Shown one piece after another: positions 8,941 through 17,649 of a stretch of 64,000 bases of DNA. Each line of letters starts with the position of its first letter. Position 1 is the first letter of the stretch. The stretch lies in contig NZ_KE386603.1 in NCBI RefSeq assembly GCF_000427905.1, positions 367,332 through 431,331 on the forward strand, read 5' to 3'. A program made the position numbers and the translations under genes. The notes beneath the pieces are model-generated. The model had not been told where the DNA came from. It saw only the letters and a list, made by a program, of their open reading frames with translations, and did not search any database. The stretch is from Thermocrispum agreste DSM 44070. GTDB lineage: Bacteria > Actinomycetota > Actinomycetes > Mycobacteriales > Pseudonocardiaceae.

Positions 8941-9025
8941 CCGCCGGACACGCGGAGCCGATCGACTGCGCCCTTCTTGGTGCCCGGCTTGCGGAGAACG
9001 TCCGCCGGACACGCGGAGCCGATCG
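8941..9025. repeat. 24-bp direct repeat, 61-bp period
   Basis: A 24-bp sequence beginning CCGCCGGACACGCGGAGCCG is identical at 8941-8964 and 9002-9025, in the divergent gap between the purine permease and malate synthase (8787-9105). The flanks are also partly alike (GCGAACGC versus GAGAACGT before it). No gene is seen in this gap. The repeat could be an operator pair upstream of malate synthase or a residue of duplication. Confidence 0.65.
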
Positions 9026-9105
9026 CCGCAGCGCACGGACGGCCGGGTGGATGCGGGGTCTTCCGGCGCTTGCTTGCACCGCCGAACTGGGGTGGAGTGG
9101 AGGCC

Positions 9106-10683
9106 ATGGCGGAGATTCAGGTTGTGGGACCACCGGTCGAGCGTGGCGAGGAGATCCTCACCGAGGAAGCGCTGGGATTCGTCGGCCATTTGCACGAGCA
9201 GTTCGCCAAGCGGCGCGACGAGCTGCTGGCCGCTCGGGTGCAGCGACGGCTGGAGGCGTCCCGCACCGGGCGACTGGACTTCCTGCCGTCCACGGCCGAC
9301 GTGCGCGACGGCGAATGGCGGGTGGCGGAGGCGCCCGAGGCGCTGCGCGACCGCCGGGTGGAGATCACCGGCCCCACCGAGCGCAAGATGACCATCAACG
9401 CCTTGAACTCCGGGGCCAAGGTGTGGCTGGCGGACCTGGAGGACGCCAACACGCCGCACTGGCGCAATGTGGTCAGCGGGCAGGTCAACCTATACGACGC
9501 GGCCCGCAGGACGATCTCGCTGGAGACGCCGCAGAAGCGATACGAGCTGCGCACCGACGCCGAGCTGCCGACGGTGGTGGTGCGCCCGCGTGGCTGGCAC
9601 CTGCCGGAGCGGCACCTGCTCGTCGACGGCAAGCCGGCGGCCGGCGCGCTGGTCGACTTCGGCCTGCACTTCTTCCACAACGCCGTCCACCTGGCCGAAC
9701 GCGGCGAGGGGCCGTTCTACTACCTGCCGAAGATGGAGTCGCATCTGGAGGCGCGGCTGTGGAACGACGTGTTCACGTTCGCCCAGCGTGAGCTCGGCAT
9801 CCCGCACGGCACGGTGCGCGCCACGGTGCTGATCGAAACCATCCCGGCGGCGTTCGAGATGGAGGAGATCCTCTACGAGCTGCGCGAACACGCCTCCGGG
9901 CTGAACGCGGGCCGCTGGGACTACCTGTTCAGCGTGATCAAGTACTTCCGGGACGCGGGGGAGAAGTTCGTGCTGCCGGACCGCAATGCGGTGACCATGA
10001 CGGCGCCGTTCATGCGTGCCTACACCGAGCTGCTGGTGCGCACCTGCCACAAGCGCGGCGCCTACGCGATCGGCGGCATGGCCGCGTTCATCCCGAACCG
10101 GCGGGATCCGGAGGTCACCGAGCGGGCGCTGGCAAAGGTCCGCGACGACAAGACGCGCGAGGCCAACGACGGCTTCGACGGATCGTGGGTGGCGCACCCC
10201 GACCTGGTTCCGGTGTGCGCGGAGGTGTTCGACAGCGTGCTGGGGGACCGGCCGAACCAGCTCGACCGGCTACGCGAGGACGTTGCGGTCACCGCCGAAC
10301 AGCTGCTCGACGTGGCGTCGACGCCGGGGGCGGCGACCGCGGCAGGCCTGCGCGGCGCGGTCGACGTCGGTGTGCGCTACATCGCCTCGTGGCTCGGCGG
10401 GAACGGGGCGGCGGCCATCCACAACCTGATGGAGGACGCCGCCACGGCGGAGATCTCCCGCTCGCAGATCTGGCAGTGGGTGAACAACGGCGTGCGGCTG
10501 GAGGACGGTACCGAGGTCACCGCGAAGCTGGTGCGGGACGTGCTCGCCGATGTGCGTGCCGAGCTGGCGGACGAGGTGCCCGCCGAGCTGCTTGGCCCGG
10601 CCGCGGAGCTGTTCGAGCAGGTCGCGCTCGCGGACGAGTTCGTCGATTTCCTGACGCTGCCTGCCTACGAGCGCATCGACTGA
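9106..10683 (+). CDS. aceB: malate synthase A
   Basis: 525 residues. It converts glyoxylate and acetyl-CoA to malate in the glyoxylate shunt (cytoplasm). The family signature is intact as [16 protein letters not shown], with [13 protein letters not shown] and [18 protein letters not shown] supplying the acidic and arginine-rich active-site segments. The length fits the A isoform rather than the about 720-residue G isoform. The frame is open upstream to 8977, but ATG 9106 follows GGTGGAGTGGAGG and matches the family N-terminus. No isocitrate lyase is in the window. The stop is 6 bp from the convergent MarR gene end. Confidence 0.94.
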   Translation: MAEIQVVGPPVERGEEILTEEALGFVGHLHEQFAKRRDELLAARVQRRLEASRTGRLDFLPSTADVRDGEWRVAEAPEALRDRRVEITGPTERKMTINALNSGAKVWLADLEDANTPHWRNVVSGQVNLYDAARRTISLETPQKRYELRTDAELPTVVVRPRGWHLPERHLLVDGKPAAGALVDFGLHFFHNAVHLAERGEGPFYYLPKMESHLEARLWNDVFTFAQRELGIPHGTVRATVLIETIPAAFEMEEILYELREHASGLNAGRWDYLFSVIKYFRDAGEKFVLPDRNAVTMTAPFMRAYTELLVRTCHKRGAYAIGGMAAFIPNRRDPEVTERALAKVRDDKTREANDGFDGSWVAHPDLVPVCAEVFDSVLGDRPNQLDRLREDVAVTAEQLLDVASTPGAATAAGLRGAVDVGVRYIASWLGGNGAAAIHNLMEDAATAEISRSQIWQWVNNGVRLEDGTEVTAKLVRDVLADVRAELADEVPAELLGPAAELFEQVALADEFVDFLTLPAYERID

Positions 10684-10689
10684 CCGGGC

Positions 10690-11172
10690 TCACTCCGGCA
10701 GTTCGCCGTCCAAGCCCTCCAGGATGCGGGCGGAGATGGTACGCAGCTGCGTGAGCTCGTCCTCGGTCAGCTTGTCGAACACCAGCCGGCGCACCGTCTC
10801 GACGTGCCGCGGCGCCGCCTGCTCGATCGCCCGCCTGCCGCGGTCGGTGATGACGACCAGGGCGCCGCGGCCGTCGGTCGGGCACGCCCGCTTGTCGACC
10901 AGGCCGCGCTTCTGCATCCGCGTGATGTGGTGCGACAGCCTGCTCTTCTCCCAGGCCAGGCAGCGGGCCAGCTCGGCACAGCGGACCGTGCCGTCCGGCG
11001 TGTCGGTCAGCGCCACCAGCACCTCGAAGTCGGCGATGGACAGGTCGGACTCGGCCTGCATCTGCCGCGCCAACGCCGAATTGAGCTGCTTGGTCATGGC
11101 CAGGAAGGTGCGCCAGATGCACTGCTCCTCGGCCGTCAGCCACCGTGTCTCCGCTGTGGTCTCCGCTGTCAC
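10690..11172 (-). CDS. MarR-family transcriptional regulator
   Basis: 160 residues with a central winged helix (LSIADFEVLVALTDTPDGTVRCAELARCL, then WEKSRLSHHITRMQKRGLV and a basic wing with PTDGRGALVVITDRG). The GTG start sits directly downstream of the divergent operator region. On the minus strand a TAGACT -10-like hexamer ends about 8 nt before the GTG, so the mRNA may be leaderless. It is divergent from the YceI gene, a common MarR/YceI arrangement, and probably represses both itself and yceI. The ligand is unknown. Confidence 0.9.
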   Translation of the reverse strand: MTAETTAETRWLTAEEQCIWRTFLAMTKQLNSALARQMQAESDLSIADFEVLVALTDTPDGTVRCAELARCLAWEKSRLSHHITRMQKRGLVDKRACPTDGRGALVVITDRGRRAIEQAAPRHVETVRRLVFDKLTEDELTQLRTISARILEGLDGELPE

Positions 11173-11193
11173 ACGATCCAGTCTACCCAGATA

Positions 11194-11237
11194 GTTGACG
11201 TATCACCATTATCGACTAAGGTAGATGATGTATCAAC
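11194..11237. promoter_or_regulatory. paired MarR-type operator boxes
   Basis: Two inverted 12-mers, GTTGACGTATCA (11194-11205) and TGATGTATCAAC (11226-11237), agree at 9 of 12 positions when one is reverse-complemented. Their centres are 32 bp apart, three helical turns, so two dimers would sit on the same DNA face. Each core is itself near-palindromic (TGATGTATCA). The segment is AT-rich for this genome and covers the promoters of both divergent genes. Confidence 0.65.
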
Positions 11238-11257
11238 GATTTGGAGGAACCGAGTAG

Positions 11258-11818
11258 ATGACTGCCACGCAGATCGACCGTGCCGCGTTGACCGGCACCT
11301 ATCAGCTGGACCCGGCGCACACCCGGCTGGGCTTCGTCGCCCGGCACGCGATGGTGACCAAGGTGCGCGGTGCATTCAACGAGTTCAGCGGCACCGCGCA
11401 GATCGACGGCAGCGACCCGAGCAAGTCGAGCGTGTCGGTGACGATGAAGGCCGACAGCATCGACACCCGCAACGCCGATCGTGACGCGCATCTGCGCAGC
11501 GGTGACTTCCTGGAGACCGAGAAGTACCCGGAGATCACGTTCCGGTCCACCGAGATCAAGCAGACCGGCGAGGACACCTTCGAGGTCACCGGCGACCTGA
11601 CGATCAAGGACGTCACCAAGCCCGTCACCATTCCGCTGACGTTCGAGGGTTCGGCCCTGGACCCGTTCGGCAACCAGCGGATCGGTTTCGAAGGCAGCAC
11701 CACCATCAGCCGCAAGGAGTTCGGCATCACCTGGAACGCCGCCCTGGAGACCGGCGGCGTGCTGGTCAGCGACAAGGTGACGCTGGAGTTCGAGATCTCG
11801 GCGATCAAGCAGGCCTGA
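11258..11818 (+). CDS. YceI-family lipid/isoprenoid-binding protein
   Basis: 186 residues, a single YceI lipocalin-like beta barrel without signal peptide. It shows the family pattern YQLDPAHTRLGFVARHAMVTKVRGAF, then SIDTRNADRDAHLRSGDFL, ITFRSTEIKQTGED and GITWNAALETGGVLVSDKV. Related proteins bind long polyisoprenoids or amides; in actinomycetes they often sit beside a MarR regulator and respond to envelope or acid stress. The ATG follows TTGGAGGAACCGAGTAG. The lack of export signal suggests a cytoplasmic lipid-carrier role, which is inference. Confidence 0.9.
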   Translation: MTATQIDRAALTGTYQLDPAHTRLGFVARHAMVTKVRGAFNEFSGTAQIDGSDPSKSSVSVTMKADSIDTRNADRDAHLRSGDFLETEKYPEITFRSTEIKQTGEDTFEVTGDLTIKDVTKPVTIPLTFEGSALDPFGNQRIGFEGSTTISRKEFGITWNAALETGGVLVSDKVTLEFEISAIKQA

Positions 11819-11832
11819 TCGCGCGCGAAGCG

Positions 11833-11862
11833 AAGCCCGCCCGCCACACGGCGAGCGGGCTT
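11833..11862 (+). terminator. intrinsic terminator after yceI
   Basis: AAGCCCGC (11833-11840) pairs with GCGGGCTT (11855-11862), and the inner bases CCGCC/GGCG extend the stem around an ACAC loop. A short T run follows. It lies 15 bp after the YceI stop. Confidence 0.75.
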
Positions 11863-11869
11863 TGTCGTG

Positions 11870-12090
11870 CCGGCCGCCGGTCGTGGGCGCCCCGGAGGGG
11901 TAGCGGTGTGCACTCGGAAGTGGCGGTGGGCACGCCGGGAGTGGCGGGGTGCTCCGGGGGTGGTGCGCACGTCGGGGGTGGTGCGCAGGGCGGGAGTGGT
12001 GGGGCGGACCGGGGGTGGTGCGCAGGCCGAAAGTGGTGAGGCGGACCGGGGGAGTGGCGCAGACCGGGGCGCGGTGGACCCGGGAGCGGT
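11870..12090. repeat. G-rich degenerate repeats in a 670-bp gap
   Basis: The motif GGGGGTGGTGCGCA recurs at 11956, 11974 and 12011, with weaker copies (GGGAGTGGTGGGG, GGGGGAGTGGCGCA) around them. This gives an approximate 18-bp period on a strongly G-rich plus strand. I see no credible gene between 11819 and 12486; frames crossing it are repeat-driven and arginine/glycine-rich. Runs of G could form quadruplexes. Confidence 0.6.
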
Positions 12091-12486
12091 AACGCGGCGC
12101 GCTGCGGACGGCTGGCGGATCCGGCGCGGCGGAAAGTGCCGCCGCGTCAACGTACCGCTTCGGGGCGCCTCCGGTCGTGGCACTGCTGCCTTCTCGAGCG
12201 GGCGGTGCCGCAGCACTTCCTGGTCGTGGCCGGGCTGGCCGACCGTCCCCGGCACGCCGCCGGGACGAGCCCACGGCTCGTACCACGGCGCCGTGCCAGG
12301 ACGACCTGCTCACGCCGACTTCTTCCGATGGACCTGTCGCGGGCCCGCGGTGTGCGGTAGCGCAGCGTGCTGCAGCGGGTGCTGGGAGCGAGGTGGCCGC
12401 GCTGCCCTGCCGCTTCCGGCCCGCCGGCGTCCTGGGCCTTTCCGCTCCCGGCCGCGGCCACCTGAGCTGCGCGTGGGAGGCCGGCG

Positions 12487-14037
12487 TCAGCCGACGGCGT
12501 CCGGCGAGCCGCCGTAGCGGGCCCGCAGCTCGCGCTTGAGCAGCTTGCCGGACGGGTTCTTGGGCAGCTCGTCGACCAGGTACACCTGCTTCGGCACCTT
12601 GTGCGCCGCCAGGTGCTCCTTGGCGTAGGCGATCAGCTCGTCGGGCGTGACCTCGGCCTTGGGCACCACCACCGCGGTGATGGCCTCGATCCACTTCTCG
12701 TGCGGCAGCCCGATCACCGCCACCTCGCCGACCGCCGGGTGGCCGTAGAGCGCTTCCTCCACTTCGCGCGAGGCCACCAGCACACCACCGGTGTTGACCA
12801 CGTCCTTGATCCGGTCGACCACGTACAGATAGCCCTCTTCGTCGATCCGGACCAGGTCACCGGAGCGGAACCAGCCGTCGGGGGTGAACGCCTCCGCGGT
12901 CTCCTCCGGCTTGCCCCAGTAGCCCCGGCACAGCTGCGGCGACCGGTAGACGACCTCGCCCCGGCCGCCCGGCTCGACGTCGTTGCCGTTCTCGTCCAGC
13001 ACCCGGACCTCGACGAACAGCACCGGCCTGCCGACCGAATCCGGCCGCTTGGCGTGCTCCTCCGGGCGCAGCACGGTGGCCAGCGGGCCGATCTCGGACT
13101 GGCCGAAGCAGTTGTAGAAGCCCACCTCGGGCAGCGCCTGCTGGAGTTTCTGCAGCACCGGCACCGGCATGATCGACGCGCCGTAGTAGGCCTTGCGCAG
13201 GCTGCTCAGGTTCGCGTCGGCCAAGCCCGGGTGGTTGGCCAGCCCGACCCACACCGTCGGCGGGAAGAACAGCGACGTGATCCCGTCCTGCGGCACCCGC
13301 TGCAGGATCTCGTCCAGGTTCGGCGCGGCCACCAGGTGGTTGGTGGCGCCGACGGCCAGGCCGGGGATCAGGAAGACGTGCATCTGCGCCGAGTGGTACA
13401 GCGGCATCGAATGCAGCGGCACGTCGTCCTGGCGCAGGTCGAGCGCGGCGATGCACGAGGCGTATTCGTGCACCAGGGCGCGATGGGTGAGCATCGCGCC
13501 TTTCGGTCGCGACGTCGTACCGGAGGTGTACAGCAGCTGGACCAGGTCCTCGTCGCCCACGCCGCTCTCTTCGTGCTCCGGGCCCTCGGGATCGAGCGCC
13601 CAGCGCAGCACGTCGATCTCGTTGTCGCTGTCCCGCAGCGAACCACGGCGCAGCGATCCGATCTGGTCGGCCACCTCGTCGACCAGCGGCTCCAGCTCCG
13701 GGTCCACCAAGGCCAGCGACGGCTCGGACTGGGTCAGCAAGTACGCCAGCTCTTCGCCCTTGGAGTTGAAGTTGACCGGCACGTGCACCAGTCCGGCGCG
13801 GGCACAGCCGAGGTAGGACAGCAAGTAGGCGTCGGAGTTCTTGCCGAAGGCGATCACCCGGTCCCCGGGTGACAGCCCCTGCGCGCGCAGGCCGGCCGCG
13901 ACGCGGCTGACCGCGCGATCCAGCTCGGCGTAGGTCCAGTGGCGATCGGCGAAGGTGAGGGCCAGTTTGTCCGGCAGGCGCCGGGCGGTACGTTCCAGGA
14001 TCCGGCCCACCGTGCTCGGGTACGTCGGTGCAGTCAC
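12487..14037 (-). CDS. fatty-acyl/aryl-CoA ligase (AMP-binding)
   Basis: 516 residues of the ANL adenylating superfamily, cytoplasmic. The P-loop is YTSGTTSRPKGAM near residue 185, followed by the substrate helix MPLYHSAQMHVFLIPGL, the FGQSEIGPL motif, GWFRSGDLVRIDEEGYLYVVDRIKD and the catalytic C-terminal lysine in PKNPSGKLLKREL. It forms an acyl-AMP and then the CoA thioester; chain length is unpredictable from sequence. GTG 14037 is chosen because the protein then begins TAPTYPSTVGRILERTARR as in homologues; the frame is open further upstream. It is divergent from the DeoR gene, which might regulate it. Confidence 0.88.
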   Translation of the reverse strand: MTAPTYPSTVGRILERTARRLPDKLALTFADRHWTYAELDRAVSRVAAGLRAQGLSPGDRVIAFGKNSDAYLLSYLGCARAGLVHVPVNFNSKGEELAYLLTQSEPSLALVDPELEPLVDEVADQIGSLRRGSLRDSDNEIDVLRWALDPEGPEHEESGVGDEDLVQLLYTSGTTSRPKGAMLTHRALVHEYASCIAALDLRQDDVPLHSMPLYHSAQMHVFLIPGLAVGATNHLVAAPNLDEILQRVPQDGITSLFFPPTVWVGLANHPGLADANLSSLRKAYYGASIMPVPVLQKLQQALPEVGFYNCFGQSEIGPLATVLRPEEHAKRPDSVGRPVLFVEVRVLDENGNDVEPGGRGEVVYRSPQLCRGYWGKPEETAEAFTPDGWFRSGDLVRIDEEGYLYVVDRIKDVVNTGGVLVASREVEEALYGHPAVGEVAVIGLPHEKWIEAITAVVVPKAEVTPDELIAYAKEHLAAHKVPKQVYLVDELPKNPSGKLLKRELRARYGGSPDAVG

Positions 14038-14176
14038 GGCCCTATCGTGACACAGACCACTGTCCGATTGGTCACCTTCGTGGCCGGGATGGGCGGTCCG
14101 CTGCGCCGCGGTCCCGCAGGCCGCAGCAAGGTGCTCGACAGCCCACATCCCCGGTGTTCCGCGTTACTGTCGGTGC

Positions 14177-15004
14177 GTGTTCGCGGCACAACGACGGCAA
14201 CGCATCCTCGAGCTGGTGCGCTCCAACGGAGCGATCTCGCTGCGTGAGCTGGCCCGTGAGGTGGGCTCGTCCGACGTCACGGTGCGGCGCGACCTGAAGG
14301 CGCTCGAGGCGGAAGGCATGCTGGACCGCAGGCACGGCGGGGCGGTCGTGCCGGGCGGTCTGGCGCACGAGCAGCCGTACGCGGAGAAGGCCCTGGTCGC
14401 CGCCGACGCCAAAGCCGCCATCGCCCGGCTGGCCACCGAGCTGGTCAGCGACGGCGACGCGATCGTGGTGGGCGCCGGGACCACCACCAGGGCGTTCGCC
14501 GCCCGGCTGACCCGGTTCACCGAACTGACCGTGGTGACCAATTCGCTGCGGGTCGCGGAGAGCCTGGCCGGGGCCAACGGCGTCGACGTCGTGCTCACCG
14601 GCGGGCTGCTGCGCGGCTCGATCTTCGCCACGGTGGGCAGCACCACCGAGGAAGCGCTCGGCCGGGTGCGCGGCACCCGGGCCTTCCTGTCCGGCAACGG
14701 GCTGACCGCCGAGCGGGGGCTGTCCACGCCGAACCTGGCGGTCGCCGAGGTCGACCGGGCCATCGCGGCCGCGGCGGAGGAAGTCGTCGTGCTGGCCGAC
14801 CACACCAAGGTCGGCACCGACGCGCTGCTGCAGACCGTGGCCACGGAGAACATCACGCACCTGGTCACCGACGACAAGGCCGAGACCGGCGAGCTCGACG
14901 CGCTGCGCGAACATGGGGTCGAAGTGCACGTCGCTGCAGTGCACTCTGCCCGGAAGGGCCGTTCCGCCCGGACCGAGGACTCCGGTCGCCCCGACCGTCC
15001 TTGA
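14177..15004 (+). CDS. DeoR/GlpR-family transcriptional regulator
   Basis: 275 residues with an N-terminal DeoR helix-turn-helix (RRQRILELVRSNGAISLRELAREVG, then VTVRRDLKALEAEGMLDRRHGGA). The C-terminal sugar-phosphate sensor domain contains VGAGTTTRAFA, TVVTNSLRVAESL, DVVLTGGLLRGS and VVLADHTKVGTDAL. Such proteins are usually repressors relieved by sugar phosphates. It is immediately upstream of, and co-oriented with, a secreted GH2 glycosidase (66-bp gap), so control of glycoside use is the likely job. It starts at GTG 14177. Confidence 0.9.
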   Translation: MFAAQRRQRILELVRSNGAISLRELAREVGSSDVTVRRDLKALEAEGMLDRRHGGAVVPGGLAHEQPYAEKALVAADAKAAIARLATELVSDGDAIVVGAGTTTRAFAARLTRFTELTVVTNSLRVAESLAGANGVDVVLTGGLLRGSIFATVGSTTEEALGRVRGTRAFLSGNGLTAERGLSTPNLAVAEVDRAIAAAAEEVVVLADHTKVGTDALLQTVATENITHLVTDDKAETGELDALREHGVEVHVAAVHSARKGRSARTEDSGRPDRP

Positions 15005-15049
15005 CAGTTTTCGTTCGAACGTGACTGAATTCGACCGATTTCGATCGCA
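15001..15049 (+). promoter_or_regulatory. candidate promoter and DeoR operator before GH2 gene
   Basis: TTGACA (15001-15006) overlaps the last codons of deoR and could be a -35 box, with CTGAAT 18 bp downstream as a weak -10. CGTTCGAACG (15012-15021) is a perfect palindrome. TTCG-type half sites repeat after it (TTCGACCGA at 15030-15038, TTCGATCG at 15040-15047). Clustered TTCG repeats are typical of DeoR/GlpR binding regions; assignment to the adjacent regulator is inference. Confidence 0.5.
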
Positions 15050-15070
15050 GTGTCGCGAGGAGGTCGGGCC

Positions 15071-17566
15071 GTGGCTGGAGCAAGGAAAGTTCTCGGGGTG
15101 ATCGGCGCGGCGGTGACCGTGGCGGCGTTGGCCGTGACGCCTGCCGGGGCCGATCCTGGGTGGCAACCGAAGGACCCGCCGCTGTCCACGCCATGGACCG
15201 ACCAGGTCGGACCGGACAACGCGCTGCCGGAGTACCCGCGCCCCCAGCTGACGCGCAAGGACTGGCAGAACCTCAACGGCGTGTGGGAATTCGCTGCGGC
15301 CGACGACTTGTCCAAGCCGCCGACCGGCCGGACGCTCGAGGAGCGGATTCTCGTGCCGTTCCCGGTGGAGTCCGCGCTGTCCGGCATCCAGCGCAGCGAG
15401 GAGCGGATGTTCTACCGCCGCACGTTCCAGGTGCCCGCCAAGTGGCGGGTGGGCCGGGCAGGCCAGCGGCTGATGCTGAACTTCGGCGCGGTCGACTACG
15501 ACGCCACGGTGTGGGTCAACGGCAAGAAGGTCACCACCCACCGCGGTGGCTACGACCGGTTCTCGGTGGACATCACCGACGCGCTGACCACGTCCGGGCC
15601 GCAGGAGCTGATCGTCGGGGTGGAGGACCGCGCGGACGCCACGTGGCAGCCGCTCGGCAAGCAGCGCCGGGTGCCCGACCGCGGCATCTTCTACACCGGT
15701 GCGTCCGGCATCTGGCAGACGGTGTGGCTGGAGCCGGTGGCGGCCAACCACGTCACCGAGCTGGACATGACGCCGGACCTGGCCGACGAAAGCCTGCGGC
15801 TGACCGTGCACACGCCGTCGAAGGCGACCGTGGAGGCTGTCGCCTTCGACGGCAAGAAGAAGGTCGGCAAGGTGCGCGGTTCGTCCAACGAGCCGCTGCG
15901 GCTGCCGGTGCCCGACCCCAAGCTGTGGTCGCCGGACTCGCCGTTCCTGTACGACCTGAAGATCCGGGTGCTGGACGGCAAGCGCACGGTCGACGAGGTC
16001 GGCTCCTACTTCGGCATGCGGGAGATCGGAACCAAGCGCGGCGCCGACGGCAAGCTGCGCATGACGCTCAACGGCAAGATCCTGTTCCACCTGGCCACGC
16101 TGGACCAGGGCTACTGGCCGGACGGCATCTACACCGCGCCGACCGACGAGGCGCTGGCGTTCGACCTGGTGCAGCACAAGAAGCTCGGCTTCAACACGGT
16201 GCGCAAGCACATCAAGGTCGAACCGGACCGCTGGTTCTACCACGCCGACCGGCTCGGCCTGCTGGTATGGCAGGACATGCCGTCGATGAAGGACACCGAC
16301 CAGCTCCCGCCGCCCGAGGCGCGCGCGGAGTTCGAACGCCAGCTGCACCGGATCATCGACCAGCACGACGCGTGGACCTCGGTGGTCGTGTGGGTGCCGT
16401 TCAACGAGGGCTGGGGTGAATGGGACCGGGCCGAGACCGGGCGGATCGCCGACGAGGTCGCCGCACAGGACCCGAGCAGGCTGGTCGACGCGCACAGCGG
16501 GGTGAACTGCTGCCGGTCGAAGGGCGACTCCGGGCGGGGCCACATCATCGACCACCACGCCTATGTCGGCCCGGCCAGGGTGGCCCCGGAGGCGAACCGG
16601 GTGGCCGTCGACGGCGAGCACGGCGGCTTCGGGCTCGAGGTGGAAGGCCACATGTGGTTCGGCGAAGGGCACGCCTACGAGATGACGCCGGACTCGGCCA
16701 CGCTCACCCGGCGCTACGTGGAGAACCAGCGCGACGTGCTCGCCGCGGCGCAGCAGTGCGGCATCTCCGGTGCTGTGTACACGCAGATCACCGACGTCGA
16801 ACACGAGGTGAACGGCTTCTTCACCTACGACCGTCAGGTGGAGAAGATGGACTTCGCGCAGGTGCGCGCGGTCAACAAGGAGATCATCGACGGCGCGGAC
16901 GGTACCGGCGACCCCGGCCAGCAGCCGGGGCCGGGCACGCCCGGCCTGACCGGCATCCACTACTACCCGTTCAGCGAGGGCTCGGGCACGACCACGGCCG
17001 ACCGCGCGGGCGGTGACGACCCGGCGGACGCCACGCTGGTGGGCAGCCCGACGTGGACCACCGGCAAGGAAGGCAGCGGCCTGCAGTTCGACGGCGCCTC
17101 GTACGTGGACACCGGCCGGGCGCTGCTGAACACTGCGGGCAACTACTCGGTGTCGGCCTGGGTGAAGCTGGACAGCCTGGACGGCTTCCAGACCGCGGTC
17201 AGCCAGGACGGCGAGCGGGACAGCGCCTTCTTCCTGCAGTACTCCGGGGAGGACCGCCGGTTCGCGTTCAGTTTCGTCGGGGTGCGCGCGCTGGCCGGGG
17301 AGCAGCCGGAGGCCGGGCGCTGGTACCACCTGGTCGGCGTCCGTGACACCGTCTCGGACGAGTTGAAGCTGTACGTCGACGGCCAACTGGTCGGCACCGC
17401 GACCTCGTGCGCCGACATCGACGCCAAGGGCAACACGGTGATCGGCCGGGCGAAGTTCGGCGGCAACCAGGTCGACCACTGGCGTGGCGCGATCGACGAG
17501 GTGCGGGTCTTCGACCGCGCGCTGTCCGGCAGCGAAGTGGCCGAGTTGTTCCGGACCGGACGCTGA
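15071..17566 (+). CDS. secreted GH2 glycoside hydrolase with C-terminal LamG domain
   Basis: 831 residues. Signal peptide at residues 1-27 (GARKVLGVIGAAVTVAALAVTPAGA). The GH2 sugar-binding jelly roll (about 45-215), Ig-like domain (about 220-310) and TIM barrel follow. The acid/base is probably E446 in VWVPFNEGWGEWD, and the nucleophile is probably E516 in VDGEHGGFG. From about residue 630 a LamG/concanavalin-like domain (YPFSEGSGTTTADRAG ... IDEVRVFDRALSG) should bind polysaccharide. GH2 enzymes are beta-galactosidases, -mannosidases or -glucuronidases; the exact substrate is not decided. GTG 15071 follows GAGGAGGTCGGGCC. It is probably controlled by the preceding DeoR gene. Confidence 0.88.
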   Translation: MAGARKVLGVIGAAVTVAALAVTPAGADPGWQPKDPPLSTPWTDQVGPDNALPEYPRPQLTRKDWQNLNGVWEFAAADDLSKPPTGRTLEERILVPFPVESALSGIQRSEERMFYRRTFQVPAKWRVGRAGQRLMLNFGAVDYDATVWVNGKKVTTHRGGYDRFSVDITDALTTSGPQELIVGVEDRADATWQPLGKQRRVPDRGIFYTGASGIWQTVWLEPVAANHVTELDMTPDLADESLRLTVHTPSKATVEAVAFDGKKKVGKVRGSSNEPLRLPVPDPKLWSPDSPFLYDLKIRVLDGKRTVDEVGSYFGMREIGTKRGADGKLRMTLNGKILFHLATLDQGYWPDGIYTAPTDEALAFDLVQHKKLGFNTVRKHIKVEPDRWFYHADRLGLLVWQDMPSMKDTDQLPPPEARAEFERQLHRIIDQHDAWTSVVVWVPFNEGWGEWDRAETGRIADEVAAQDPSRLVDAHSGVNCCRSKGDSGRGHIIDHHAYVGPARVAPEANRVAVDGEHGGFGLEVEGHMWFGEGHAYEMTPDSATLTRRYVENQRDVLAAAQQCGISGAVYTQITDVEHEVNGFFTYDRQVEKMDFAQVRAVNKEIIDGADGTGDPGQQPGPGTPGLTGIHYYPFSEGSGTTTADRAGGDDPADATLVGSPTWTTGKEGSGLQFDGASYVDTGRALLNTAGNYSVSAWVKLDSLDGFQTAVSQDGERDSAFFLQYSGEDRRFAFSFVGVRALAGEQPEAGRWYHLVGVRDTVSDELKLYVDGQLVGTATSCADIDAKGNTVIGRAKFGGNQVDHWRGAIDEVRVFDRALSGSEVAELFRTGR

Positions 17567-17592
17567 GCCGGGATCCTTCTCCTGTCGCAGGT

Positions 17593-17627
17593 GAGGCCGG
17601 GCTTCCCGCACCGGGAGGCCCGGCCTC
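17593..17627. terminator. bidirectional terminator
   Basis: Arms GAGGCCGGGCTTCCCG (17593-17608) and CGGGAGGCCCGGCCTC (17612-17627) pair at 15 of 16 positions around a 3-nt loop. It lies between the convergent GH2 and MMPL gene ends, so it can serve both. Confidence 0.85.
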
Positions 17628-17649
17628 GAGGCCGGAAACAGGGTTGAAG

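Noticed and set aside
8787-9105. Purine riboswitch for the NCS2 permease
   Set aside because: No conserved three-way junction sequences are visible, and the direct repeats here lie far from the permease ribosome site.
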